This document shows, piece after piece, positions 16,501-23,833 of a stretch of DNA of 42,064 nucleotides. The position numbers and the translations under genes are program-made. The notes under the pieces were generated by a model, which saw only the letters and a list, made by a program, of their open reading frames with translations, did not search any database and was not told the origin of the DNA. Positions within the stretch are counted from its first letter, which is position 1. Each line of letters opens with the position of its first letter. Source of the stretch: Saprospiraceae bacterium. Its GTDB lineage: Bacteria; Bacteroidota; Bacteroidia; Chitinophagales; Saprospiraceae. Location: the NCBI GenBank assembly GCA_030728245.1, contig JANQZX010000005.1, positions 8,853 through 50,916 on the forward strand, written 5' to 3'.

Positions 16501-16785
16501 ATAATAGGTTGCTATACCTGGAACGATTGCATCCGGTTTAATAACATAGGGAATGGCCTTTCTAACAGGAATTTCACAACTTGCAGCCACTGTAGCGGCG
16601 CCAAGACCAAAACCAAGATATTTCAAGAAATCACGACGATTACTATTCAAATCTACCTGACTAGGGTCTTCAAGCTGTTGAACCACAGTAAGACTATGAA
16701 ATTCTTGATTTGATTCGCTTAGGTATGCAGGATCGTTTGCTATTTGAGCATCACCAATCCAGACTTCATTCGATTTATTCTTCAT
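13531..16785 (-). CDS. actB: Alternative complex III subunit ActB (molybdopterin-type fold plus Fe-S domain)
   Basis: This 1084-residue fused subunit carries two parts. The N-terminal ~800 residues resemble a molybdopterin oxidoreductase but serve structurally, as known for this family. The C-terminal ~240 residues form an NrfC/PsrB-like ferredoxin domain. A Tat-like stretch NRRDFLKYLGFGLGAATVAA begins near residue 48. Cysteine clusters in order are CIGCGACSIACM (from about 841), CQHCDNAPCENVCPV, CIGTRYCANNCPYKVRRFN, and CSFCVQRL paired with CQTACPTGA. In the third cluster the second cysteine is Thr, consistent with three [4Fe-4S] and one [3Fe-4S] centres known for ACIII. It lies 52 bases after actA. 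Confidence 0.95.
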   Translation of the reverse strand: MKNKSNEVWIGDAQIANDPAYLSESNQEFHSLTVVQQLEDPSQVDLNSNRRDFLKYLGFGLGAATVAASCEIPVRKAIPYVIKPDAIVPGIATYYASSFAQGGDYCSILVKTREGRPIKIEGNSLSSVSKGGTSARVQASVLSLYDTSRIASAFRVKNGQIEKPASRNKKGPGWEVIDAEIMAALNATSQIRIVTPTIQSPTTKKAIADFTIAFPNTRVVTYDAISASALIQANEACFGEAVVPNYQFQNAEVIVSFEADFLGTWVSPIEFATQYVKNRRIEDLKNPKMSKHIQVESHMSLTGSNADNRIMVKPSEQGAAILSLYNALAALAGLPSQSGPSLAAEKAKKFKTLATTLFNAKGKSLVVSGSNNVGEQTLINGINYLLGNYGSTIDFANASLQRQGIDKSVNDLISEMKSGKVDALFFMDGANPAWDIPRADEFATLSKKVKLKVSFSTVPNETSALCDYVTPTHHFLESWGDAQPKKGHYSLVQPTISPLFDTRQVEVSLLTWAKSTALDAASEQPALDYLMKYWETTIFPTQSRFAIFRAFWDSCLHDGIYEAPMALTSVPSFNGDVQKAASQVRKPVQNALEISFFETVNMGGGQYANNPWLSELADPVSRTSWGNYLAVPVKWEGGNKISSLNNINPREIYGEADIVDLEVNGIKQAVTAVRQFGQLEDTVGLAIGYGRTVTGYMGKALGNNVGINVYPWLSVDAQGNTQYYATKAKVSDPIDKEDLFACVQYHHAMGVTGKDPKTGETLNVDEKTSMTIGSGYQGGIVDRSIIYKGNLDELSELVHHVEEKRAEAAELNSKTLYPINEFVDNQYSQGHWWAMHIDLNACIGCGACSIACMAENNVPVVGKKEVGRHHEMSWLRIDRYFFGEYENPNTVYQPMMCQHCDNAPCENVCPVAATPHSSEGLNQMTYNRCIGTRYCANNCPYKVRRFNWLDYTKADMFAINEPTLGNESLPFGADNLTRMVLNPDVTVRSRGVIEKCSFCVQRLQEGKLTAKKEGRALQDNDVRTACQTACPTGAIVFGDRNNKSGDLSKKLDNPLNYIVLEEIGVRSSVNYTAKVVNRSENLDA

Positions 16786-16837
16786 TTTATGCGGAAAATA
16801 AGCATTTGGAGAAATAATTTTTTAGGACAATTTGATT

Positions 16838-18310
16838 TTAGTAGTGACATTTCTGGCACTCCAGGCCACCAATCTCCTCTACTGTTACCTTTTCTCTTTC
16901 ACCTTTGGCCATTTGCTTGTGCATGCGCTCATAAGATTGATAGTAAGGATTATCAGCAAATTTCACTTCCGTTTTTCTGTGGCAATTGATACACCAACCC
17001 ATAGATAAAGGAGAGAATTGGTGAACCTCATCCATTGTCTGTACGGGTCCATGGCAATTTTGGCAAGCTACTTTACCAACGGTAACGTGCTGAGCATGAT
17101 TGAAATACGCATGATCAGGTAAATTATGAATTCTCACCCATTCGATGGGGCCCTGAATTTTATAATCCCCAGACTTTTTATCTGTTAATGAAGTAACGAT
17201 AGCATCCCACTGATTTTCTATTAAGGCCTCACCCTCATCGTCAATCGTTCCTTTTTCTTGTACATAAGAGTCGGCAAACCATTTTTTGAAAATACGCTCA
17301 ATTTTAGCTTTGCTTAAATTGTCATAATTTTCTATATATTGATCTGTATTAGGATTATAACCAATAGAAGCATATATTTTTGAAATTTCAGCCGTTCCAT
17401 ACTGTGAACCAACTTTGATTGCCTTATGACAATTCATACAAGTGTTTGCTGCTGGAATAACACTTTGCTTGCTTCTTCTTGCACCGTCATGACAATACTG
17501 ACAATCTATTTTATGCAAGCCAGAGTGAGTAGCATGAGAAAACTTAATAGGTTGAGTGGGTTGATATCCCTGCTGTCTTCCCAGATTAATAGCGTTATTT
17601 ACCGTAGTATAACCCCCTAAAACAACGAGAGAAAAAAGCACAAATCCAATAACGCCTTTACCCGTAACAATCTCCATCAGGGTTTTTCGTTTAGCCTCAG
17701 TATTACCCTCGCTAACTTGAACCATAAAATTCAGATTGGATAAGATTCTAGAGAGAATAACCGCCAATAAAATTAAAATACCCGTTAGAAGAATATATAA
17801 ATTGGTGTTATCAGCTGGCTCAACCGTTGCTACTGTACCTGTTGTTCCACCTGCAGTTGACACTGGATTTGCGCCATTCACATGTACATCCTGAATGTAA
17901 CCTAAAATATTGTCAATTTCACTATCAGTTAGTGAAGTAAAACTAGTCATGATAGTAGGTTTCCATGTATTCCAAAGCTCCACCGCTTTAGGATGCCCAC
18001 TATTAATCATCGCCTGAGAATTTCTTATCCAGGAATATAAATCTTCTTTAGGATAAGCAGCCCAACGTTCTTGAACACCACCCAAAGCAGGACCAGTAAG
18101 CTTATCCTTCATATTTTTATTATGACAGGCAGCACATTGGTTTTTAAATAAGGTTTTACCTGCAGCAATATCAACACTCGCAGGTGCATCCGCAGAAGCC
18201 GCGGCAGCAGGCATAGCTGCATCCTGAGAGGATACAGGAAAATATTGTAACAGTAATACACCTGTCAGAAGGAAAACACGCAACATCGATTTAAAAATCA
18301 TTTTATTCAC
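16838..18310 (-). CDS. actA: Alternative complex III subunit ActA, six-heme cytochrome c
   Basis: ActA forms the heme wire of ACIII. This version has a signal peptide (about residues 1-29), an Ala-rich linker, and a class I cytochrome c domain (about 47-148; heme motif C59-A-A-C-H63, likely Met ligand M121). Two transmembrane helices (171-190 and 218-236) follow, then a C-terminal pentaheme domain with CQYCH, CMNCH, CQNCH, CINCH and CQKCH. The six CxxCH motifs exceed the five of the core pentaheme subunit. It is the first gene of the respiratory block, and a -7 promoter element lies about 57-64 bases upstream. The start is supported by the signal peptide. Confidence 0.95.
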   Translation of the reverse strand: MNKMIFKSMLRVFLLTGVLLLQYFPVSSQDAAMPAAAASADAPASVDIAAGKTLFKNQCAACHNKNMKDKLTGPALGGVQERWAAYPKEDLYSWIRNSQAMINSGHPKAVELWNTWKPTIMTSFTSLTDSEIDNILGYIQDVHVNGANPVSTAGGTTGTVATVEPADNTNLYILLTGILILLAVILSRILSNLNFMVQVSEGNTEAKRKTLMEIVTGKGVIGFVLFSLVVLGGYTTVNNAINLGRQQGYQPTQPIKFSHATHSGLHKIDCQYCHDGARRSKQSVIPAANTCMNCHKAIKVGSQYGTAEISKIYASIGYNPNTDQYIENYDNLSKAKIERIFKKWFADSYVQEKGTIDDEGEALIENQWDAIVTSLTDKKSGDYKIQGPIEWVRIHNLPDHAYFNHAQHVTVGKVACQNCHGPVQTMDEVHQFSPLSMGWCINCHRKTEVKFADNPYYQSYERMHKQMAKGEREKVTVEEIGGLECQKCHY

Positions 18311-18366
18311 AGTTTGGAATTCAGAATTGTTTCTAAGTGAAATGAAATGTCATTTTTTTGTCACCG

Positions 18367-18374
18367 CAAATATA
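18367..18374 (-). promoter_or_regulatory. -7 promoter element for the act operon
   Basis: TATATTTG on the minus strand fits TAnnTTTG exactly. Transcription would start near 18361, about 50 bases before the actA ATG. No TTTG -33 element is seen at the right distance, which would suit a promoter that needs an activator; the 17-base palindrome at 18410-18448 is centred at about -68. Confidence 0.4.
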
Positions 18375-18409
18375 TTAAGCCTAGCTTGTTTTACCATCTT
18401 TTTTTAAGA

Positions 18410-18448
18410 ACTATTCACTATTTAGATAATTTCTAAATAGTGAATAGT
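18410..18448. repeat. Perfect 17-base inverted repeat upstream of actA
   Basis: The arms ACTATTCACTATTTAGA (18410-18426) and TCTAAATAGTGAATAGT (18432-18448) pair without a mismatch around a 5-base centre (TAATT). Each arm contains ACTATT twice, spaced by one base. On the thyA/actA strand the hairpin is followed by an A-tract, not a T-tract, so it is a poor intrinsic terminator in that direction. On the other strand it is followed by GATTTTTG, but no gene there needs stopping. It could be a regulator site, an RNA hairpin protecting the thyA 3' end, or a small repeat element. Confidence 0.7.
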
Positions 18449-18530
18449 GATTTTTGTTCTTTGAATAAATTATATATGGTAAAACAGAATAATTAATAGA
18501 TAATAATCAAAATACACGCTTCTTTTAACT

Positions 18531-18567
18531 ATAATATTTTGAAAAAATCATGAATACAAAATATTAT
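18531..18567. repeat. 11-base inverted repeat downstream of thyA
   Basis: ATAATATTTTG (18531-18541) pairs with CAAAATATTAT (18557-18567) around a 15-base loop. It lies 46-82 bases after the thyA stop and may act as its 3' hairpin. The composition is almost purely A and T and there is no T-tract after it in the thyA direction, so the terminator role is weak. Confidence 0.35.
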
Positions 18568-18612
18568 TTTATTAATATTTTATTAATTTGTATTTAGTTC
18601 ATTTTCAATGTT

Positions 18613-19518
18613 TTAAACAGAAACATCTGCCTTTATCGGTGGGTGTGGGTCGTAACCTTCTAATATTATGTCAGGAAAATCAAACTGAAACAAGTCATTT
18701 ACCTTTTCATTAAGTGAAATGGTGGGTAATTCCCTGGGTGTTCTCGATAATTGTTCCTTTATCTGAACGATGTGGTTGTTATATATATGTGCGTCTCCAA
18801 AGGTATGTATGAAATTGCCTGGCAGCAATTGGGTAACATGAGCTATCAGATGAGTTAGCAAGGCATAAGAGGCAATATTAAAAGGTACCCCCAGAAACAC
18901 ATCGGCGGATCTTTGATAGAGCTGACAACTTAACTTACCTTCTGATACATAAAACTGAAACAATGTATGGCAAGGAGGTAATCCACTTTTTATCATCCCA
19001 GGTATATCAACTGGGTTCCATGCAGAGACAATAAGTCTTCTGGAATCTGGATTAGATTTTATATCTGCTATAACCTGAGAAAGCTGATCTACGCCACCAA
19101 AATTTCGCCATTGTTTACCATAGACAGGACCCAGGTCGCCCCATTTGTCTGCAAAATCTTTGTCATCTATTACATGCTGAACGAACTCTCGCATTTTATC
19201 TTTCCATTCCGTTGAATATTTAGGAAAATCAGATGCCCAACCATTTTTTTCAAGCCAATATTGAAACGGCCATTCATTCCAAATACTTATTCCCTTCTGA
19301 ACGAGCGGTCTTATATTCGTCTCTCCTTTAATGAACCAAAGCAATTCCTCAGCTAACCACCTAAAAGCAACTTTTTTGGTTGTGAGTAAGGGAAATCCTT
19401 CTTGAAGGTTTATCTTCATTTGGTAGCCAAAAATACTTTTTGTGCCCGTTCCCGTCCTATCCATTTTTTCAACACCTTCCTTTAAAATGTGCTGAAGTAA
19501 GTCGTGATAAGCTTTCAT
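18613..19518 (-). CDS. thyA: Thymidylate synthase
   Basis: ThyA methylates dUMP to dTMP using 5,10-methylenetetrahydrofolate. I chose the start [15 protein letters not shown] (ATG 19518), which matches the family N-terminus; an upstream in-frame start would add a 19-residue hydrophobic extension. Visible signatures are [14 protein letters not shown] for phosphate binding, [27 protein letters not shown], the catalytic Cys in [35 protein letters not shown] and GDAHIYNNH. Length is 301 residues, because of a segment of about 35 residues after IWNEW that is absent from the E. coli enzyme but seen in longer thymidylate synthases. There is no folA in the window. Confidence 0.97.
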   Translation of the reverse strand: MKAYHDLLQHILKEGVEKMDRTGTGTKSIFGYQMKINLQEGFPLLTTKKVAFRWLAEELLWFIKGETNIRPLVQKGISIWNEWPFQYWLEKNGWASDFPKYSTEWKDKMREFVQHVIDDKDFADKWGDLGPVYGKQWRNFGGVDQLSQVIADIKSNPDSRRLIVSAWNPVDIPGMIKSGLPPCHTLFQFYVSEGKLSCQLYQRSADVFLGVPFNIASYALLTHLIAHVTQLLPGNFIHTFGDAHIYNNHIVQIKEQLSRTPRELPTISLNEKVNDLFQFDFPDIILEGYDPHPPIKADVSV

Positions 19519-19614
19519 AGCAATTGCATTTGAAGAAATAAAAATATTAAAATCAAAAAAAAACAATGATAACAATATAATTTAATAATTTGCTTAACAA
19601 ATAATTTTAAAGTT

Positions 19615-20925
19615 ATGCAACTGATATTTTCCCTTTTCCCTTTTTTGTTCCTTTTTAATATTCAATTAAATAACGCTGATCCGGTGGCGGTCGATAAACA
19701 AGGCATTAAAGAGGATTTACCCTATTTGATTCCATTTTACAAAAAATTACATCAAATGCCAGAGGTTTCATTACAGGAGAAAGAGACTTCTGCTTTGTTA
19801 GCCTCTGAATTAAGAAAAATTGGCGTGACGGTGACAGAAAATGTGGGAAATTCTTACGGCATTGTAGGTATTTTCAAAAACGGCGAAGGGCCAACTATTT
19901 TATATCGCACCGATATGGACGCGCTACCTATGGCAGAAAAAACGGGTTTACCATACGCAAGTACTAAAACATACACCACTAATGGAACTACATCGGGTGT
20001 CATGCATTCATGTGGTCACGACATGCACATGACAACCTGGTTGGGCACTGCAAGGGCGCTCATAAAAATGAAAGATCAATGGAAAGGCACGCTCATGCTC
20101 ATTGGACAACCTGCCGAAGAAATAGGCGCCGGTGCAAAAGCATTGTTAGAAGGCGGAATTTACGAAACTTTCGGTGTTCCCAATTATGCTGTCGGATTGC
20201 ATTGTAGTCCCACCATTCCCGCCGGAAAGGTAGGCTACGGAAAGGGTTATACCATGGCTGCTTCTCAGTCGGTAACTATTACCGTGTATGGAATAGGAGC
20301 TCATGGTGCGTCTCCTCACATGTCTGTGGACCCCATTGTTCTCTCCAGTATGTTAATCATGGAATTACAAACTATCACCAGTAGAAGTCTGAAACCTATT
20401 GAATCGGCGGTGGTTACCGTGGGTTCCATTCATGCTGGTACGGCCAGCAATATTATTCCCGACGAAGTTAAACTAGGTTTAACCCTTCGAACTTTTAAAG
20501 AGGAGGTTAGAACAATGATACACAAGAGAATAACGGAAATTTGCCATGGTACAGCTATGGCTGCTGGTTTACCCCCTGAAAAATATCCTAAAATAGAATT
20601 TTCCCCCGTTTATATAGCCGCAAATTACAACAATGAATCATTAGTTGATAAATTATCGGGCAGTGCAAAAAAAAGTATTGGTGAAAGTATGGTGGTAAAT
20701 GCTGAGGTTCAAATGGTTGCTGAAGATTTTTCCGCTTACGGAAGGACTTCTCATAAGGTTCCCTCTGTATTATTCTGGCTTGGAACTGCTCCTGAGGAAC
20801 GTATCAAAAAGAATGATTTACCAGGATTACATTCTCCTTTTTACTATCCTGACCCTGAAAAATCTCTTGAAACAGGTATTTTAGTTACCTCCCAATCGTT
20901 ACTCGATTTATTTACCGGAAAATGA
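19615..20925 (+). CDS. Exported M20D-family amidohydrolase (hippurate/N-acyl-amino-acid hydrolase type)
   Basis: This 436-residue metallopeptidase-fold hydrolase probably removes acyl groups from N-acyl amino acids or similar amides. The metal-site motifs are present: MHSCGHDMHMTTWLG with the Cys-Gly-His of the M20D group (about residues 130-144), IGQPAEEIGAGAKALLEGG with the catalytic Glu pair, GLHCSPTIPAGKVGY, and a GAHGASPHMSVDPI dimerisation-domain segment. LHSPFYYPDPE near the end supplies the last metal ligand. A hydrophobic N-terminus (MQLIFSLFPFLFLFNIQL) suggests export to the periplasm. The substrate cannot be deduced. Its 3' end overlaps the convergent DUF6702 gene by 18 bases. Confidence 0.92.
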   Translation: MQLIFSLFPFLFLFNIQLNNADPVAVDKQGIKEDLPYLIPFYKKLHQMPEVSLQEKETSALLASELRKIGVTVTENVGNSYGIVGIFKNGEGPTILYRTDMDALPMAEKTGLPYASTKTYTTNGTTSGVMHSCGHDMHMTTWLGTARALIKMKDQWKGTLMLIGQPAEEIGAGAKALLEGGIYETFGVPNYAVGLHCSPTIPAGKVGYGKGYTMAASQSVTITVYGIGAHGASPHMSVDPIVLSSMLIMELQTITSRSLKPIESAVVTVGSIHAGTASNIIPDEVKLGLTLRTFKEEVRTMIHKRITEICHGTAMAAGLPPEKYPKIEFSPVYIAANYNNESLVDKLSGSAKKSIGESMVVNAEVQMVAEDFSAYGRTSHKVPSVLFWLGTAPEERIKKNDLPGLHSPFYYPDPEKSLETGILVTSQSLLDLFTGK

Positions 20926-21414
20926 TACCGTTTGCCAGGAATCCCCTTCTTTAAATTTTAAAAACCTATTGGCTGACCCCTCGGTTTTTATCTGAATTAT
21001 ATTTTGTTGTGATGGAAATAGCTCAGTAAAGAAGGTCGCCTTGATTTTCAGTTCTTTACCATCTGCCGGGCAGGTAAAAGAAAAATGTAAGGATAAACTA
21101 TCCCCTACTTTTTCACAGCCCGACCACTGCAATTTTATATATCTATCATTTATTTTAATTGGCATATTTTCAGTAAAATAGGAAAGAATCAGGCTTTCTT
21201 TGGCACATATATCAGTAGGTGCTAATTTACCTTTGTTGTATAACCGCAGAATATTTTCAAAATCGTCCGAAAATATCTTTACATTAATATGGCTTTTGCT
21301 GTTGTCTTTTGACAAACTTACTTCGGATACTGAAAGGTAAATACCGTGATCATTATCTGTATTCAGGTCAGAGAAAGATAGGTAAACCCACAAGAAAGCA
21401 CTTATTAAAGACAT
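20908..21414 (-). CDS. DUF6702 family protein
   Basis: This 168-residue protein has a short hydrophobic N-terminus (residues 2-15) that may be a signal or anchor, followed by a beta-rich domain. The pattern HGIYLSVSEVSLSKDNSKS then HINVKIFSDDFENILRL matches DUF6702, a Bacteroidota family of unknown function in which such proteins begin with 'H-x-x-Y-V-S-x-x-E'. A later motif, SYFTENMPIKINDRYIKLQWSG, also fits. It is convergent with the M20 hydrolase (18-base overlap) and divergent from the aldehyde dehydrogenase gene, with only 19 bases between the two start codons. Confidence 0.75.
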   Translation of the reverse strand: MSLISAFLWVYLSFSDLNTDNDHGIYLSVSEVSLSKDNSKSHINVKIFSDDFENILRLYNKGKLAPTDICAKESLILSYFTENMPIKINDRYIKLQWSGCEKVGDSLSLHFSFTCPADGKELKIKATFFTELFPSQQNIIQIKTEGSANRFLKFKEGDSWQTVSFSGK

Positions 21415-21433
21415 AATTTGGTATTTTTACAAT

Positions 21434-22930
21434 ATGGCTATCCATTTAAAGGCTCCAACAAAAATGAATCGTTTACCCATTGATTTAAAAAACGCTGATT
21501 TATTCAAGCAGGAAGCATTTATCAACGGTCAATGGACTAAAGGTACTGAGAAAAAGACTTTCCCTGTTTATAATCCATTTAACAAAATGATTATTGCAGA
21601 AGTCAGTGATTTACAGGTCAGCGATCTTGATCATGCTGTACAAGCGGCCAACATTGCATTTCCTACCTGGGCTAAATTAACGAGTTATGAAAGAAGCAGC
21701 ATATTAACTAAATGGCATAATCTTATTATTGAAAATGAGCGGGATCTGGCAACCATATTAACCCTGGAACAAGGAAAACCATTTCAAGAAGCCTTGGGGG
21801 AAATTCGCTATGGGGCCACATTTATTGATTGGTTTTCTGCGGAAGCCGTTCGGGTTTATGGTGATATTATTCCGTCACCCGATGCAAATAAGCGAATATC
21901 AGTTATTAAGCAACCCATTGGCGTGGTGGTTGCTATAACTCCCTGGAACTTCCCAAATGCCATGATTACCCGAAAAATTGCCCCGGCATTAGCTGCAGGT
22001 TGTACTGTATTGGTAAAACCTGCTGAGGACACCCCTCTTTCTGCTCTGGCGCTGGCTGTTTTAGCTAAAAAAGCGGGTATTCCCAAGGGCGTACTAAATA
22101 TTTTGCCTACCAGTAAACCAGTGATTGCGGGAGACTTTTTTTGTGCTCATAAAAATATTCAAAAAATATCCTTCACAGGTTCAACCAAAACAGGCAAGTA
22201 TTTAATGGAAAAAGGGGCTGCCACTCTTAAAAAATTATCGCTCGAACTAGGCGGTAATGCTCCATTTATTGTTTTTGACGATGCCGATGTCGATGCTGCT
22301 GTAAAAGGGGCTATACTATCAAAATATAGAAATGCAGGACAAACCTGTGTTTGTACCAACCGATTTTTAATACATGCTAATATTTTAGATGCTTTTAATG
22401 AAAAATTAGCCCTTGAGGTGAATAAAATGAAGGTTGGCGACGGATTCTTAGATGACACCCAAATTGGCCCATTAATCAATGAAGCAGCTATAAAAAAAGT
22501 AAACTTTTTGCTAAACGACGCCATTGAAAAAGGGGCAAAGATTTTTTATTCCAAAAATACATCGGTAGATATTACGGTTATTTCTCCGATCATATTAACG
22601 CAGGTTACCCCTGATATGGCCTTATCAAAAGAAGAAATTTTTGGACCTATTTCGGCCATAACTTCATTTTCAACAGAAGAGGAAGCCATTTATATAGCTA
22701 ATAATACCGAATTTGGTCTAGCTTCCTATATCTATACTAAAGACAATGCAAGAATACATCGCGTCACTGAGGCTTTACAATATGGCATGGTTGGCGTGAA
22801 TACCGGCATTATTTCTTATGCTGCCGTCCCTTTCGGAGGAATAAAAGAAAGTGGATTTGGTAGAGAGGGTTCTAAATATGGCATAGACGAGTTTCAAATT
22901 TTAAAATATATTTGTACAGATATCAGCTAA
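21434..22930 (+). CDS. gabD: NAD(P)-dependent succinate-semialdehyde dehydrogenase
   Basis: This enzyme oxidises succinate semialdehyde to succinate. The 498-residue protein is a full-length aldehyde dehydrogenase. Visible are ITPWNFPNAMITRKIAPALAAG (cofactor-binding entry), KPAEDTPLSALA, FTGSTKTGKYL, the catalytic Glu in LELGGNAPF and the nucleophile Cys in GQTCVCTNRFL. The GQTCVCTNR form is characteristic of the GabD group rather than generic aldehyde dehydrogenases. Also present are EEIFGPI and PFGGIKESGFGREGS. An internal start at MNRLPIDLKNADLF (ATG 21464) is equally possible. It would give more room for a promoter in the 19-base divergent gap. No GABA transaminase gene is nearby. Confidence 0.93.
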   Translation: MAIHLKAPTKMNRLPIDLKNADLFKQEAFINGQWTKGTEKKTFPVYNPFNKMIIAEVSDLQVSDLDHAVQAANIAFPTWAKLTSYERSSILTKWHNLIIENERDLATILTLEQGKPFQEALGEIRYGATFIDWFSAEAVRVYGDIIPSPDANKRISVIKQPIGVVVAITPWNFPNAMITRKIAPALAAGCTVLVKPAEDTPLSALALAVLAKKAGIPKGVLNILPTSKPVIAGDFFCAHKNIQKISFTGSTKTGKYLMEKGAATLKKLSLELGGNAPFIVFDDADVDAAVKGAILSKYRNAGQTCVCTNRFLIHANILDAFNEKLALEVNKMKVGDGFLDDTQIGPLINEAAIKKVNFLLNDAIEKGAKIFYSKNTSVDITVISPIILTQVTPDMALSKEEIFGPISAITSFSTEEEAIYIANNTEFGLASYIYTKDNARIHRVTEALQYGMVGVNTGIISYAAVPFGGIKESGFGREGSKYGIDEFQILKYICTDIS

Positions 22931-22941
22931 AAATAAATAAT

Positions 22942-23823
22942 ATGGAACTTAGCCTATACAGTAAATTAATTCCCGCCGCCGTTCTATTAATTCTGGGCAT
23001 TCTGGAAGCATTGGGAGGCCTTTACTTTAGTGGAAAAAGATCAAAAACGGACTACACTATCGAACTGGTCAGCCTTGCAACGCTGCCAACGCTCATTCAA
23101 CCTGGTATTTTTTTAGTTACCTTTTTGGGAATGAATTTTTTCTTACCAAACCTTGAAAACTATTTTATCAATCTTCATTTTACTTGGCAGATTGTTACCT
23201 TTTTAATATTAGACGACATGGTGCAATATTGGTGGCATCGCTGGTCTCATACTAATATGACTATGTGGAAATTGCATCGACCCCACCATGTTGTTGAAGA
23301 AATGGGCGTCTTGGTAACCTACAGAAACGCCATTCTTTATTATGCATTCATGCCGGGGATCTGGTTTTCAGGCATACTCATTTATCTTGGCATGGGCTAC
23401 GTTTACATCTTTTATGTAACTGTTAAATTGATAGTTATTCTTTTAGCACACAGTGAAACCAGATGGGACCGTTTCTTATACCGTTATAAGGTACTTCATC
23501 CTTTGGCATGGATTATTGAAAGAACCATTTCAACCCCAAGCACTCATTTTGCACATCATGGTCTAACCGCTGAAGATGACATTTCCCATCCTAACGGTAA
23601 CTTTGGTAACCTCTTGTTTTTCTGGGATATCCTCTTCGGGACAGCAAAAATTACCCGTAAATATCCTGAAACATTCGGTGCATGGAATCAGACAAAAGAA
23701 CCCTGGTATATTCAGTTGTTATTCCCTATTTTCCGTTCTAAAGATCCCAGAAGCGAGCTTCATGCCTGGAAAACAAAGCAAGATTATGATCCTTCCGTCG
23801 ATTTTAAAAAATTTAACCGCTAA
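22942..23823 (+). CDS. Sterol desaturase/fatty acid hydroxylase superfamily protein
   Basis: This integral membrane di-iron enzyme would hydroxylate or desaturate a lipid. The 293-residue protein has the superfamily's histidine boxes in order: WWHRWSH (HxxxH), LHRPHH (HxxHH) and THFAHHG (HxxHH), between pairs of hydrophobic helices, with a membrane N-terminus (residues 6-27). I chose ATG 22942 (MELSLYSKLIP), 11 bases after the aldehyde dehydrogenase stop; an earlier in-frame start overlaps that gene. The substrate is unknown; carotenoid, sterol-like and sphingolipid substrates all occur in this superfamily. The stop codon forms part of a small hairpin shared with the convergent gene. Confidence 0.9.
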   Translation: MELSLYSKLIPAAVLLILGILEALGGLYFSGKRSKTDYTIELVSLATLPTLIQPGIFLVTFLGMNFFLPNLENYFINLHFTWQIVTFLILDDMVQYWWHRWSHTNMTMWKLHRPHHVVEEMGVLVTYRNAILYYAFMPGIWFSGILIYLGMGYVYIFYVTVKLIVILLAHSETRWDRFLYRYKVLHPLAWIIERTISTPSTHFAHHGLTAEDDISHPNGNFGNLLFFWDILFGTAKITRKYPETFGAWNQTKEPWYIQLLFPIFRSKDPRSELHAWKTKQDYDPSVDFKKFNR

Positions 23824-23833
23824 CTTTTTAGCG
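23818..23833. terminator. Short hairpin spanning both convergent stop codons
   Basis: CGCTAA (23818-23823) and TTAGCG (23828-23833) pair exactly around CTTT. The left arm contains the stop of the hydroxylase gene and the right arm the stop of the VCBS-repeat gene. With a 6-base stem it is a weak terminator, but it is the only structure in the 4-base gap between two convergent genes. Confidence 0.3.

Larger units (their letters stand above)
18311..18612. other. AT-rich intergenic region between thyA and actA
   Basis: About 300 bases without a credible gene. It separates the 3' end of thyA from the start of actA, both on the minus strand. It holds a promoter element for actA (18367-18374), a perfect 17-base inverted repeat (18410-18448), an 11-base inverted repeat (18531-18567) and a tandem pair of ATTTTATTAAT units (18566-18587). 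The longest reading frames are under 20 codons. Confidence 0.7.

Noticed and set aside
18410-18448. Intrinsic terminator for thyA
   Set aside because: The hairpin is strong, but on the thyA strand it is followed by an A-rich stretch instead of a T-tract, so I list it as an inverted repeat of open function.
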